A stretch of 64,000 bases of DNA. Source: Granulimonas faecalis. GTDB lineage: Bacteria; Actinomycetota; Coriobacteriia; Coriobacteriales; Atopobiaceae. Below are positions 27,308 through 36,845 of this stretch, one piece after another. Below the pieces are notes generated by a model. It searched no databases. It saw only the letters and a program-made list of their open reading frames with translations, and was not told the DNA's origin. The stretch covers positions 904,501 to 968,500 of the forward strand of contig NZ_BQKC01000001.1 in the NCBI RefSeq assembly GCF_022834715.1. Reading direction: 5' to 3'. Made by a program: the position numbers and the translations under genes. The first letter of the stretch is position 1; the number at the start of each line of letters is the position of its first letter.

Positions 27308-27931
27308 TCAGGAGAGGCCGGCCACCTCGGCCTCCAGGGCGTCCATGTCGCCGGTGAAGTGGAAGGCGTGCATACCGGCCCGCTCGGCGCCCACGCAGTT
27401 GACCGCCGTGTCGTCCACGAACAGGCAGCTGGCCGGCTCCACGCCGAACCGCTCGCAGAAGCGCAGGAAGATGATGGGGTCAGGCTTCATCATGTGCTCC
27501 TCCGCCGAGACGAGCGCGCCGTCCGCCACGTCGCACAGCGGGATCCTCGGAGCGAGCTCCGAGCGGAACCTCGAGCTCACGTTGGAAAGGATGTAGACGC
27601 CGTAGCCCCGCTCCTTGAGGCGCCGGCCGAGCTCGTTGACCTCGGGGATCACGGCCTGCATGGAGGGGAAGCGCCGGAGGGCCTCGGCCGCCGCGCCGTG
27701 GAGGCGCTCCGGTAGGGCGTGGCAGGCCTCCATGAGCACCGTTTCGGGGCCGAACACGCCGGCGTCGGAGAGGGTCCAGGCGCTCCCCTTGAAGAGGGCC
27801 TCGAGCACCAGCCCCGCGTCCTCGTCGTTGTCCGTCACGTTGCGGGCGTAGACCTCGGGCTCCCACCTCAGGAGCACCCCGCCCATGTCGAAGACGACGT
27901 TCCGCACCGTGCCCGTTCCCTGTGGCGCCAT
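27308..27931 (-). CDS. HAD-superfamily hydrolase (subfamily IA)
   Basis: This 207-residue haloacid-dehalogenase-like phosphatase has motif I 'VVFDMGGVLLRWEP' (nucleophile Asp; the second Asp of DxD is Gly, as in the 'DxGGVL' branch), motif II 'YILSNVSS', motif III Lys in 'EHMMKPDPIIF' and motif IV 'CLFVDDTAVN'. The branch includes sugar-phosphatases such as YihX, but the substrate cannot be predicted. The ATG follows GAGGAGG. Confidence 0.9.
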   Translation of the reverse strand: MAPQGTGTVRNVVFDMGGVLLRWEPEVYARNVTDNDEDAGLVLEALFKGSAWTLSDAGVFGPETVLMEACHALPERLHGAAAEALRRFPSMQAVIPEVNELGRRLKERGYGVYILSNVSSRFRSELAPRIPLCDVADGALVSAEEHMMKPDPIIFLRFCERFGVEPASCLFVDDTAVNCVGAERAGMHAFHFTGDMDALEAEVAGLS

Positions 27932-28052
27932 GGCCCCTCCTCGTTCGCTCCCGTGCCTTCGGTCACGGCTCCCAGTGTATCCCCAACGGCCGCGCCCCCC
28001 TGCCCGGTGCTACGCTGGATGGGCGAAACCCCGGCTTCGAGAGAGGTATCCC

Positions 28053-29408
28053 ATGGCACACGTACCTGCCGACTCCGTCACCGCCCAGGACCGCGAGGCC
28101 TGGCTCGCCCGCTTCTCCCGCGAGCGCGCCAACGTCGTGGCCAAGAACGCCGTCACCTCCGTGGGCATCCGCGCCGCCGCCCGGGTCCCCGAGGGTGTGG
28201 CCGCCAACGCCATGGGCTTCGACGTCGAGGTCCCCCAGGGCGACCGCTGCGACCAGCAGCGCTCCGGGCGCTGCTGGATGTTCGCGAGCCTCAACACCAT
28301 GCGCCAGGCCGTCATCGAGCGCCTCGGCCTCAAGACCCTCGAGCTCTCCCAGAGCTACCCGCTCTTCTTCGACAAGCTCGAGAAGGCCAACTGGTTCCTC
28401 GTGAACGCGATCGACACCGTCGACGAGCCCCTGGACGGCCGTCTCGTGTCGTACCTGCTTCAGGACCCCGTGGCCGACGGCGGCCAGTGGGACATGTTCC
28501 GCTCCATCGTCAAGAAGTACGGCGTGGTGACCAAGGAGGCCATGCCCGAGACCGCCTGCTCCCGCAACACGTCCGAGCTCGACCGCTACCTCACGCGCTA
28601 CCTGCGCGGCTGCGCCATGCGCCTGCGCCGGGCCCACGGGGAGGGCGCCGACGCCGCCGAGCTTGACGGCCTGCGCCGGGCCATGATGGCCGACGTCCAC
28701 TCCATGCTCGTCACCTGCCTCGGGGAGCCGCCCGCGAGCTTCGAGGTGCGCCTGCGCGACAAGGACGGCAGGCTCGTGCTGCACGGCACCTACACGCCCC
28801 GCGAGTTCTTCTCCGACGTGGTGCAGATGGACGTGGACGCCCTCGTCTCGTGCATCAACGCCGAGACCGCCGACAAGCCCCTCATGCACGCCTTCACCGT
28901 CGACCGTCTCGGCAACGTCGTGGAGGACGGCGGCGTGCGCTACCTCAACCTCCCCATGTCCCGCCTCAAGGAGCTCGCCGTGGCGCAGCTCCGCGACGGC
29001 CGCCCCGTGTGGTTCGGGTGCGACGTGGCCCAGAGCTACGTGCGCGACGAGGGCATCATGTCCTGCGGCGCCCTGCAGGTGGACGAGCTCTTCGGCTTTG
29101 CGGTGGAGGGCTGCATGGACCGCGAGGAGCGGCTGGACTACGGCGAGTCCGTCATGACCCACGCCATGGTGCTCGAGGGCGTGCGCCTCGACGCCGAGGG
29201 GCGCCCCGAGGTCTGGAAGGTCGAGAACTCCTGGGGCAAGGATCACGGCCGCGAGGGCTTCGACACCATCACCGACGACTGGTTCGACCAGTACGTCTAC
29301 CAGGTGGTCGTGGACCGTCGCTACCTCACCGACGAGGAGCGCTCCGTCATGGACGGCGCCGAGGCGATCGTGCTCGCGCCCTGGGACCCCATGGGCTCCC
29401 TTGCCTGA
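28053..29408 (+). CDS. pepC: C1-family aminopeptidase C / bleomycin hydrolase
   Basis: This 451-residue papain-like cytoplasmic peptidase removes N-terminal residues from peptides. The catalytic Cys74 is in 'QQRSGRCWMFASLN', the His in 'VMTHAMVLEG' and the Asn in 'VENSWGKDHGREGF'. Family length is about 440-450. It fits with the Opp importer as part of peptide utilisation. The ATG follows GAGAGG. The end overlaps the next gene by 8 bp. Confidence 0.95.
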   Translation: MAHVPADSVTAQDREAWLARFSRERANVVAKNAVTSVGIRAAARVPEGVAANAMGFDVEVPQGDRCDQQRSGRCWMFASLNTMRQAVIERLGLKTLELSQSYPLFFDKLEKANWFLVNAIDTVDEPLDGRLVSYLLQDPVADGGQWDMFRSIVKKYGVVTKEAMPETACSRNTSELDRYLTRYLRGCAMRLRRAHGEGADAAELDGLRRAMMADVHSMLVTCLGEPPASFEVRLRDKDGRLVLHGTYTPREFFSDVVQMDVDALVSCINAETADKPLMHAFTVDRLGNVVEDGGVRYLNLPMSRLKELAVAQLRDGRPVWFGCDVAQSYVRDEGIMSCGALQVDELFGFAVEGCMDREERLDYGESVMTHAMVLEGVRLDAEGRPEVWKVENSWGKDHGREGFDTITDDWFDQYVYQVVVDRRYLTDEERSVMDGAEAIVLAPWDPMGSLA

Positions 29409-30834
29409 CGCCCCCCGCCTCCGGTCGCCCGACGGCCTCGCCGCCCCTCCGGAGGCCGGGTTCGTCCTGCGCACCCTCGAGGACGCCGGCCACAGCGCGT
29501 GGGTCGTGGGCGGCTGGGTGAGGGACTCCCTCCTCGGCCGCCCCGTCCACGACGTCGACGTCGCCACGAGCGCCCGTTGGGAGGACGGCGCCCGCGCCCT
29601 GCGCGCGGCCGGCATCCCCGTGGTGGAGACGGGCACGGCCCACGGCACCGTGACGGCCGTCGTGGGGGGCGTGCCCGTGGAGGTGACCACCTACCGCGTG
29701 GACGGCGCCTACAGCGACGCCCGCCACCCGGACGCCGTGCGGTTCGTGGACTCCGTGGACGACGACCTCGCCCGCCGGGACCTCACCGTCAACGCCATGG
29801 CGTGGCACCCGGAGAGGGGCCTGCGCGACCCGTTCGGGGGTCGCGACGACCTCGCCCGCGGCCTCGTGCGGGCCGTGGGCGACCCGGACGCCCGCATGGC
29901 CGAGGACGCCCTCAGGGTGCTTCGGGCCGTGCGGTTCTCGGCGCGGCTCGGCTTCTCGGTGGAGCCGGCCACCCAGGCCGCCGTGGACGCCCACGCTCCG
30001 GGCCTCCGGCACGTGAGCCGCGAGCGCATCGGGTCCGAGCTCCGGGCTCTGCTCGCCACCGGCCGCGGGGGAGGGGCGCTCCGCACCCAGCGGCCCGCGC
30101 TCTTCTGTGCCGTGCCCGAGCTCGCCGCCATGGACGGGTTCCCCCAGCGCACGCCCTACCACTCCATGGACGTCCTGGGCCACGTGGCTCGCGTCATGGA
30201 CTACGTCGAGGTCTACACGGGCGGCACGGCCACCGAGCACCTGCGGTGGGCCGCGCTGCTCCACGACGTGGGTAAGCCCGACCGCCTCACCTACGGCCCC
30301 GAGGACACCGCCCACTTCTTCGGCCACCCGGCCCGGAGCCGCGACATCGCGCGGGAGGTCATGGCGAGGCTCGCCGTGCCGCGCGCCGTGGCGGTGCCCG
30401 CCCTGGCCCTCGTGCGCCTGCACGACCGGCCCGTCGCGGACGACGACCGCTCGGTGACCTCCATCCTCCGCGACCTCGACCGCCTGGCCCCGGCCATGGC
30501 GCCGGGCCTCTTCTTCGAGCTCATGGCTCTCAAGCGCGCCGACGCCGCCGGCAAGGCGCCCGCGTACCGCGGCTACGCCGTGGAGGTGGACGCCCTCGAG
30601 GCCCGCGGCCGCGCCCTCCTGACCGCCGGCGTGCCCCTCAGGCCCTCCGACCTCGCGGTCTCGGGCGCGGACGTCATGGGGGCGCTCGGCCTGCCCCCGG
30701 GCCCGGCCGTGGGCCGGGCGCTCCGTGCGGCCCTCGACGCCGTGCACCGGGGCGAGGTGGGGCCTGGGCGCGACGAGCTGCTCCGTTGGATCGAGGAACA
30801 TGGGGATGATTCATCCGTTTGCGGAAAACCTTAG
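29401..30834 (+). CDS. cca: CCA-adding tRNA nucleotidyltransferase / poly(A) polymerase family
   Basis: This 477-residue protein adds or repairs the 3' CCA of tRNAs. The N-terminal nucleotidyltransferase core has 'VVGGWVRDSLLGRPVHDVDVAT' (in two parts; DVD carries the metal-binding Asp pair), 'RRDLTVNAMAW' and 'EDALRVLRAVRFSARLGF'. A C-terminal HD domain follows ('YHSMDVLGH', 'AALLHDVGKPD'). The TTG at 29401 is the only upstream start that gives a full N-terminal domain, and it overlaps pepC by 8 bp. The three tRNA genes in the window already encode CCA, so the role here would be repair. Confidence 0.9.
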   Translation: MPDAPRLRSPDGLAAPPEAGFVLRTLEDAGHSAWVVGGWVRDSLLGRPVHDVDVATSARWEDGARALRAAGIPVVETGTAHGTVTAVVGGVPVEVTTYRVDGAYSDARHPDAVRFVDSVDDDLARRDLTVNAMAWHPERGLRDPFGGRDDLARGLVRAVGDPDARMAEDALRVLRAVRFSARLGFSVEPATQAAVDAHAPGLRHVSRERIGSELRALLATGRGGGALRTQRPALFCAVPELAAMDGFPQRTPYHSMDVLGHVARVMDYVEVYTGGTATEHLRWAALLHDVGKPDRLTYGPEDTAHFFGHPARSRDIAREVMARLAVPRAVAVPALALVRLHDRPVADDDRSVTSILRDLDRLAPAMAPGLFFELMALKRADAAGKAPAYRGYAVEVDALEARGRALLTAGVPLRPSDLAVSGADVMGALGLPPGPAVGRALRAALDAVHRGEVGPGRDELLRWIEEHGDDSSVCGKP

Positions 30835-30838
30835 ACCC

Positions 30839-30867
30839 TTCACCGAATTCCGGAGAGGGGGTACACT
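30839..30867 (+). promoter_or_regulatory. putative promoter of the glutamate-cysteine ligase gene
   Basis: TTCACC (30839-30844) and TACACT (30862-30867) with a 17-bp spacer lie directly after the cca stop and 57 bp before the start codon. Confidence 0.5.
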
Positions 30868-30923
30868 GGCCTTGCACGTGGCGGATCGGATGCCGCCCCT
30901 TGCCCTGCGTCGAAAGGTGCTCC

Positions 30924-32261
30924 ATGGGCGAACCCCGTTACACCGCCGCCGAGGCCGATAGGCTGGAGAGGAACCGTACCGCCCTCTGCTCCGTCGTAGG
31001 CGGGAGGTCCCGGACGAGGCGCCCCGAGGATGGTCGCACGCTCGGCCTCGAGCTCGAGCGCATCGTCATCGACCCCGTCACCGGCACCCGCGTGGCCTTC
31101 GACGACGTCCTCGGCATCTCCACGCTCCTCGAGCGCTGGCAGCGCTACTTCTCGCCAGACGAGCGTGTCCTCGTGGACGGCAGGGTCTTCGGCTACGCGG
31201 GCACGGTCGACGTGGGCTGCGGGCGCTCCGTGGGCATCTCGGTCTCCTTGGAGCCTGGCGGCCAGCTCGAGGCCTCCGTGGGCCCCTCGTCGAGCGTGGT
31301 GGACCTCCTCGGCGCCCTCGAGGCCTTCGACGAGCAGTTCCTCGCCATCTGCGACGAGCTCGGCGTGGAGTGGCAGCTCGTGGCCCTGGGCTGCGACCCC
31401 GTGACGGCCGACCCCCGGGAGGTGCCGCTCATCCCCAAGGAGCGCTACCGCCTCATGGACGCCTACCTCTCCCGCACGGGCCGCTACGCCCGCGACATGA
31501 TGCGGCTCTCGGCCTCCACCCAGGTCTCCATCGACTGCGGCGAGGAGGACTCCATGGTGGGGCAGTTCCGCCTGGCCGTGGCCCTGGGCCCCATCCTCTC
31601 GTTCCTCTGCGACAACGTGAGCTCCTGGCGCGGCCTCGCCCCCTGCGACACGCCGTCCATGGTGCGTTCGCGCATCTGGGACTCCGTGGACGGCGACCGC
31701 TGCGGCGTCGTGCCCGGCACGTTCGACGGGGACTTCTCGCCGGAGTCCTACGTGGACTGGCTCATGGGCGTGAGGCCCATCCTGTTCACGGACGACCACG
31801 GCCTCACAATCTCCACCTGCTCCGCCACCGAGGCCGACATCATGGCCATGCGCGACCTCTCCGGGGGCGAGGTCGCGCACATGTTGTCCATGGTGTTCCC
31901 CACGGTGCGCCTCAAGGGCATCGTCGAGATGCGCGACGCCGACTCCATGCCGCCCCGACTCGCCGCCGCCCTCGCCGCCTTCGTCAAGGGCGTCTTCTAC
32001 GACGCCGACGCCTTCGGGCGGGCGAGCGCCCTGCTCGTGGACGGCCGCACCGAGGAGGACGTCCGCATGGCCTACTGGCAGCTTCGTACCCTCGGCTGGG
32101 AGGCGGAGGTCTACGGCACCCCCATGACCACGCTCGTGCAGCGCCTCATCCAGCTCGCCGAGAACGGCCTCACCGACCACGACGAGCGGCGCATCTTCCA
32201 CGGCCTTTCGAGCCTGTGGCAGTCGCGGCTCGTCCCCAGGGACCTCTACCTCAAAGGATAG
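30924..32261 (+). CDS. glutamate-cysteine ligase family protein
   Basis: This 445-residue protein resembles the GCS2/plant-type and EgtA-like glutamate-cysteine ligases: the N-terminal 'LGLELERIVIDP' is the Glu motif at the active site, and 'SLEPGGQLEASVGP', 'RLSASTQVSID' and 'GIVEMRDADSMP' follow the family order. The reaction would make gamma-glutamylcysteine, the first step of glutathione-like thiols. No glutathione synthetase is in the window, so the end product is open. The ATG follows GAAAGG and a likely promoter precedes it. It is followed by an SPFH gene at 32 bp. Confidence 0.82.
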   Translation: MGEPRYTAAEADRLERNRTALCSVVGGRSRTRRPEDGRTLGLELERIVIDPVTGTRVAFDDVLGISTLLERWQRYFSPDERVLVDGRVFGYAGTVDVGCGRSVGISVSLEPGGQLEASVGPSSSVVDLLGALEAFDEQFLAICDELGVEWQLVALGCDPVTADPREVPLIPKERYRLMDAYLSRTGRYARDMMRLSASTQVSIDCGEEDSMVGQFRLAVALGPILSFLCDNVSSWRGLAPCDTPSMVRSRIWDSVDGDRCGVVPGTFDGDFSPESYVDWLMGVRPILFTDDHGLTISTCSATEADIMAMRDLSGGEVAHMLSMVFPTVRLKGIVEMRDADSMPPRLAAALAAFVKGVFYDADAFGRASALLVDGRTEEDVRMAYWQLRTLGWEAEVYGTPMTTLVQRLIQLAENGLTDHDERRIFHGLSSLWQSRLVPRDLYLKG

Positions 32262-32293
32262 GCCCCGCGCGGGCCCGAAAGATTGGATTGGCC

Positions 32294-33217
32294 ATGCTGT
32301 TGTTCGACCGCATCCTGCCCATCGTGCTCCTCGTCGCCGCCGTGGGGGCGCTCTTCGCCTCGGTGGTCGTGGTGAGGCAGCAGCACGTGGCCGTCGTGGA
32401 GCGCTTCGGCCGCTTCAACCGCGTGCTGCGGCCGGGTCTCAACCTCCTCGTCCCGGTGGTGGAGACGGCTCACGACGTCTCGCTCATGACCCAGGACCTC
32501 CACCTGGACTACGACGCCAAGACCAAGGACAACGTCACCATCGGCCTCGAGGTGGCCATCCAGTACCGGGTGGACCAGGAGCCCTGCGCCGACGTCCGGG
32601 AGTCCGGCATCTACAAGTCGGTCTACACCCTCGCCGACCCCGTGGGACAGATAAAGGACTACTTCGCGGACGCCCTGCGCTCCCAGATTCCCACCCGCGA
32701 CCTCGAGACCGTCTTCTCCGAGAAGGACGCCATCGCGAGTGCCATCGGCGAGGACGTCAAGGAGAAGATGGTGGGCTACGGCTACGCCATCGTGACCACG
32801 CTCATCACCTCCATCAAGCTCCCGGCCGACGTCCAGGCGTCCATGAACCGCATCATCACCACGGCCAACGACCGCGTGAGCGCCACCAACGAGGCCGAGG
32901 CCGCCAAGGCACGCTCCGTCATCGCCGCCCAGGCCGACGCCGAGTCCATGAAGATCCAGGGCGAGGGCATCGCCCAGCAGCGCATCGCCATCGCCGAGGG
33001 CCTGGCGCGCTCGCTCTCCACCATCCAGGAGTCGGGCCTCTCCAGCAACGAGGCCAACATGCTGCTCATGTTCACCCAGCGCCTGGGCATGCTCGAGAAG
33101 TTCGCCGAGAAGGGCTCCTCGACGCTCCTCATCCCCGAGGACCTGGGTTCCACGGACGTCATGGCCCAGGTCATGGCGGCCATCGAGGCCGAGCGCCGGG
33201 ACGGTGGAAAGGCCTAG
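32294..33217 (+). CDS. SPFH/band 7 (stomatin-like) membrane protein
   Basis: This 307-residue protein has one N-terminal membrane segment (residues 5-25) and the SPFH core 'VRQQHVAVVERFGRFNRVL', then 'TKDNVTIGLEVAIQYRV' and a Glu/Ala-rich helix ('ATNEAEAAKARSVIAAQADA') that forms the oligomerising stalk. Family members build ring-like scaffolds in the membrane and often partner with NfeD or FtsH, neither of which is adjacent here. The start has no strong ribosome-binding site, but the N-terminus fits the family. Confidence 0.88.
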   Translation: MLLFDRILPIVLLVAAVGALFASVVVVRQQHVAVVERFGRFNRVLRPGLNLLVPVVETAHDVSLMTQDLHLDYDAKTKDNVTIGLEVAIQYRVDQEPCADVRESGIYKSVYTLADPVGQIKDYFADALRSQIPTRDLETVFSEKDAIASAIGEDVKEKMVGYGYAIVTTLITSIKLPADVQASMNRIITTANDRVSATNEAEAAKARSVIAAQADAESMKIQGEGIAQQRIAIAEGLARSLSTIQESGLSSNEANMLLMFTQRLGMLEKFAEKGSSTLLIPEDLGSTDVMAQVMAAIEAERRDGGKA

Positions 33218-33249
33218 GGGCCCCACGGGGTGTCCCTTAAGGGAAACGG

Positions 33250-33289
33250 CGGCCGGTGCCGGGGGTACACACCCGGCACCGGCCGTTTT
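33250..33289 (+). terminator. rho-independent terminator after the SPFH gene
   Basis: A 14-bp perfect stem (33250-33263 with 33272-33285) with an 8-base loop is followed by TTTT. Confidence 0.92.
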
Positions 33290-33310
33290 GCATATCCGCG
33301 AGGAGAGCCC

Positions 33311-34681
33311 ATGGGACAGCGTCCAGAGTCTAGCCCGAGCCCCGTCCGACCGCTCGACGGGAGGGCGCGGCTCGTCGTGGCCCTCATGCTGTTCTCCATG
33401 TTCTTTGGCGCGGGCAACCTCATCCTCCCGCCGCTGCTGGGCCTCCAGGCCGGCACGGCCGCCGTGCCGGCCACCGTGGGGTTTCTGGTGTCGGGCATCG
33501 GGCTGCCGGTCCTCGCCGTGGTGGCCGTGGCCCTGGCGGGCGACGCCCGGGCGCTCGCCGGCAGGGTCTCGGCGCGCTTCTCGGCCGTGTTCGTGGCCCT
33601 GGTCTACCTCTCCATCGGCCCGCTGCTGGCCATCCCGCGCACGAGCTCCACGGCCTTCGAGATGCTCTCGCCGCTCCTGCCCGACGGTTCCAAGGCCGTG
33701 CCCCAGCTCGTCTTCTCGGTGGCGTTCTTCTCCGTGGCCTTCGCCATGGCGCTCCGCCCGGGGCGCCTCTCGCGGTTCCTCGGCAGGGTGACGGGCCCGG
33801 CCCTCGTGGCCCTCATCGCCGTCCTCGCCGTGGCGAGTCTCGTGGACCCGCTCGGCGTGCCGGGGCCCGTGCAGGCGACGTACGCGGCGTCTCCCGCCGT
33901 GGACGGCTTCGTGACCGGCTACCAGACCATGGACCTCCTGGCGGCCATGACCTTCGGCCTCGTGGTCGCCGAGAACCTGAGGTCCCTCGGCGTGGCCGAC
34001 AGGGGCGCCCAGGCCCGCGAGGTCTCCCTGGCGGGCCTCGGCGCCGGCGCCCTCATGGCGGTCATCTACTGCGCGTTCTCGTTTCTCGGGGCCACTATGG
34101 GCACCGTGGCGCCCGGCGCGTCCAACGGCGCCGAGGTGCTCACGGCCGCGGCCTACGGGCACTTCGGCACGGCCGGCGTGGCCCTCGTGGCCGCCATCTT
34201 CCTGCTCGCGTGCCTCAACGTCTGCGTGGGCCTCGTGAGCTGCTGCGGCACGTACTTCTTCGAGACCTGCGGCGCCGGCTCCCCGGAGCCCGGCGCCCAC
34301 CGTCTGGGGCGCGTGACCTACGTGGCGTGGGCGGCCGCGTTCGCCGCGTTCTCCTGCGTGGTGTCCAACGTGGGGCTCACCCAGATCCTCGCGCTCTCCG
34401 TGCCCCTGCTCGAGGCGCTCTACCCGCCGGCCATCGTGCTCGTGCTCATGGCCTTCGGCGCCGGGGCGTTCGACCGGCGGCCGTGGTGCTGGCCGGCGGC
34501 CGTGGGGTGCGCCGCGGTGCTGGGCGTGGCCCAGGCCGCATGTGGGGTCCTGGCCCCCGGCGCGCCCACCGTGCTCGACTGGCTGCCCCTGGCCGGCGTG
34601 GGCCTGGGGTGGGCGGTCCCCACGGCCGTGGTCCTCGGCGCCACGTGGCTGCTGTCGCCGAGGCTGCCGGCGCGCGGGTAG
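33311..34681 (+). CDS. brnQ: branched-chain amino acid transporter, BrnQ/LIVCS family
   Basis: This 456-residue permease has about 12 membrane segments. Its N-terminal 'ALMLFSMFFGAGNLILPPLL' is the LIVCS signature, followed by 'GPLLAIPRTSSTAFEM', another family hallmark. LIVCS proteins import Leu/Ile/Val with Na+ or H+. The ATG follows GAGGAGAG. It stands alone between a terminator and the tRNA cluster. Confidence 0.92.
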   Translation: MGQRPESSPSPVRPLDGRARLVVALMLFSMFFGAGNLILPPLLGLQAGTAAVPATVGFLVSGIGLPVLAVVAVALAGDARALAGRVSARFSAVFVALVYLSIGPLLAIPRTSSTAFEMLSPLLPDGSKAVPQLVFSVAFFSVAFAMALRPGRLSRFLGRVTGPALVALIAVLAVASLVDPLGVPGPVQATYAASPAVDGFVTGYQTMDLLAAMTFGLVVAENLRSLGVADRGAQAREVSLAGLGAGALMAVIYCAFSFLGATMGTVAPGASNGAEVLTAAAYGHFGTAGVALVAAIFLLACLNVCVGLVSCCGTYFFETCGAGSPEPGAHRLGRVTYVAWAAAFAAFSCVVSNVGLTQILALSVPLLEALYPPAIVLVLMAFGAGAFDRRPWCWPAAVGCAAVLGVAQAACGVLAPGAPTVLDWLPLAGVGLGWAVPTAVVLGATWLLSPRLPARG

Positions 34682-34827
34682 GGGAGCGGGCTGCGACGGA
34701 CCCCCGTCTGACCTCCCCAAGCCGCGGAAACGGGCCGGTGGCAAATTCGTCGCGATTGTGGGTTGCACGGCCCAGGGCATTGCGTTAATGTAACTACTCG
34801 CGCCGAGCAATCGGCGCACAGGGATAT

Positions 34828-34901
34828 TGGGATGTCGTCTAACGGCAGGACAGCGGATTCTGGTTCCGTCAATGGGAGTTCGATTCTCTCCATCCCAGCC
34901 A
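34828..34901 (+). tRNA. tRNA-Gln (CTG)
   Basis: The acceptor stem TGGGATG pairs with CATCCCA. The anticodon stem GCGGA/TCCGT encloses loop TTCTGGT with anticodon CTG, and the T-arm has GTTCGAT. The discriminator is G and CCA is encoded (74 nt with CCA). Confidence 0.95.
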
Positions 34902-34909
34902 TCCCCTAC

Positions 34910-34986
34910 GGCCCGTTCGTCTAGCGGTTCAGGACGCCGCCCTCTCAAGGCGGAGATCACCAGTTCGAATCTGGTACGGGCTACCA
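34910..34986 (+). tRNA. tRNA-Glu (CTC), copy 1
   Basis: The acceptor GGCCCGT pairs with ACGGGCT (a G-T pair at the end). Anticodon stem CCGCC/GGCGG with loop CTCTCAA gives anticodon CTC. The T-arm has GTTCGAA and the CCA is encoded (77 nt). Confidence 0.95.
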
Positions 34987-35020
34987 CGCACTACGGGTCG
35001 CTCCGGCGGCCCTCACATAC

Positions 35021-35097
35021 GGCCCGTTCGTCTAGCGGTTCAGGACGCCGCCCTCTCAAGGCGGAGATCACCAGTTCGAATCTGGTACGGGCTACCA
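35021..35097 (+). tRNA. tRNA-Glu (CTC), copy 2
   Basis: Identical over all 77 nt to the copy 34 bp upstream, including the encoded CCA. The match extends a few bases upstream, consistent with tandem duplication. Confidence 0.95.
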
Positions 35098-35105
35098 AAC
35101 GTGAC

Positions 35106-35133
35106 CGCGGGTCCCTCTGGGGCCCGCGTTTTT
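35106..35133 (+). terminator. rho-independent terminator of the tRNA cluster
   Basis: A 10-bp stem (35106-35115 with 35119-35128, one T-G pair) with a 3-base loop is followed by TTTTT. Confidence 0.9.
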
Positions 35134-35274
35134 GTCTCGCGGCAGTTCGTCCATGCCTGCCGCCCTGCTGGCCCCGCTTTTCCCGTGGAGCGCACGGCAC
35201 AGCGTCAGGGCGCGCGGCGGTTCAGGTATAACCATCAGAATGAGCTTGAGGAATGCCGTCGGAGAGGGGGGGGT

Positions 35275-36792
35275 ATGGACGAGGGACGTCGCGACGGGGT
35301 CGACACCGCGTCTTCCGCCGACGCCCCCCAGGACCGCCCCGTCGACCCCGTCGTGGACGTGGACGGCCTGGAGCTCCCCGCCGACGGCCCCGCGCCCCAG
35401 GCCCTCGAGGCCGCGGAGCAGCCGCTGGAGGACGCCCTGGGCTTCTTCGACGTCGACGGGGCTGATGCGGGGAACGCCGAGCCCGCCGAACACGCCTCTC
35501 AGGCTCCCGGTGCCCGCCCCGCCGACGAGACCGCCCGCCGCGCCAAGCCCAAGGGCCTCCGCATCGGCGTGGCCGGCGCCGCCCACCGCGCCCCCAAGAA
35601 GGCCAAGGCCGGTTCCAAGGCCGCCGCCAAGCCCGCCCCCAGGCCCAAGGGGTCCCACGCGGGCCCGCGCACCCGCGTGGGCGAGGAGGAGAGCCGCGAC
35701 AAGGCGAAGGCCCGCAAGGGCGCCCTGTTCATGGCGGCGGTGCTCGCCGCCAATATGCTCTGGATCGTGGTCTCGGGGCAGTTCGACGAGTTCGTCCGCG
35801 CGCTTCACAACGCCGAGGCCGGCTGGTTCGTGGCCGGGCTCCTCGTCATGGGGCTCAACTTCGCCTTCGGGTCCCTGGCCTTCGTGCTGGCGGCCTACAT
35901 CGACCCCGACAGCCCCCTGGGCCTGCGCGACTGCATGTCCGTGGAGGCCAACGGCGTGCTCTTCGGCAATCTCACGCCCATGAGCACGGGCACCATGCCG
36001 GCCCAGATCTTCCGCCTCACACAGGCCGGCCTCGACGTGGGCGAGGCCTCCGCCACGCAGCTCACGCGCTTCGTCATCTACCAGGCCGGCGAGGTCGTCG
36101 TGGCCGCTGTCCTGCTGCTCCTGCGGTTCGACTTCTTCCTCGAGACCTACGGCGACATCGTCTTCGTCAACATCGTCGTCTTCATCATCCAGACGGCCCA
36201 GGCCCTCGGCCTGCTCTGCGTGTGCCTCTTCCCGCGCTTCGTCAACCGCGTGGGTCACTGGGGGCTGGGCTTCGCCAGCCGCCACGGCTGGCTCTCCCGC
36301 GAGCGCGTCGAGCGCCACGAGGACGTCCTCCAGACCCAGGTGATGTCGTTCGGGGGCACCTTCCGCGACTCGTTCCGCCACAAGGAGTCCCTCGCCCTCA
36401 CGCTCCTGGTGACGCTGGGGCAGATGCTCGCATTCTACGCCGTGCCGTGGTTCGTGCTCCGCGCCTTCGGCGGCGACGCCGACTTCGTCACGTGCCTCGC
36501 CGCGGCCTCCATGGTGCAGATGATCGGCAACTCCGTGCCCCTGCCCGGCGGCACCGGCGGCAACGAGGCCGGCTTCGCGCTCTTCTTCGGACCCATCTTC
36601 GGCAGCGCGGCCGCCGCCGGGTTCATCGTCTGGCGCCTCATCACGTTCTTCATCCCCACGGCCGTGTCGCTGCCGCTCACCACGCTGCGCTCGTCGCACC
36701 GCCGCTCCATCTACCAGCGCTGGCAGCGGTTCCGCACCCGCAAGGGGCGCGTGGCGAACGTCTCGGTGTCCAGGCGCGGCCGGAGGCGCTGA
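35275..36792 (+). CDS. flippase-like membrane protein (lysylphosphatidylglycerol synthase TM region family)
   Basis: This 505-residue protein has a cytoplasmic N-terminal extension of about 155 residues, first acidic and Pro/Ala-rich, then Lys/Ala/Pro-rich, followed by a membrane domain of the UPF0104/YbhN type with about eight segments. Family motifs visible are 'EANGVLFGNLTPMSTGTMPAQ' (split) and 'NSVPLPGGTGGNEAGFALFF'. Relatives include the flippase half of MprF and presumed lipid-linked sugar transporters. The ATG follows a G-rich ribosome-binding site. A paralogue lies on the other strand beyond msrA. Confidence 0.85.
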   Translation: MDEGRRDGVDTASSADAPQDRPVDPVVDVDGLELPADGPAPQALEAAEQPLEDALGFFDVDGADAGNAEPAEHASQAPGARPADETARRAKPKGLRIGVAGAAHRAPKKAKAGSKAAAKPAPRPKGSHAGPRTRVGEEESRDKAKARKGALFMAAVLAANMLWIVVSGQFDEFVRALHNAEAGWFVAGLLVMGLNFAFGSLAFVLAAYIDPDSPLGLRDCMSVEANGVLFGNLTPMSTGTMPAQIFRLTQAGLDVGEASATQLTRFVIYQAGEVVVAAVLLLLRFDFFLETYGDIVFVNIVVFIIQTAQALGLLCVCLFPRFVNRVGHWGLGFASRHGWLSRERVERHEDVLQTQVMSFGGTFRDSFRHKESLALTLLVTLGQMLAFYAVPWFVLRAFGGDADFVTCLAAASMVQMIGNSVPLPGGTGGNEAGFALFFGPIFGSAAAAGFIVWRLITFFIPTAVSLPLTTLRSSHRRSIYQRWQRFRTRKGRVANVSVSRRGRRR

Positions 36793-36845
36793 GGCCGGAC
36801 GAGCCCGCCCGCCTTGCCTGCCCACCTGCCCGCGGGCGCGGCCGC

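Noticed and set aside
34910-35097. Attachment site at the duplicated tRNA-Glu
   Set aside because: Both copies are complete 77-nt tRNAs with CCA and only 34 bp lie between them; no cargo or integrase is next to them, so tandem gene duplication explains it.
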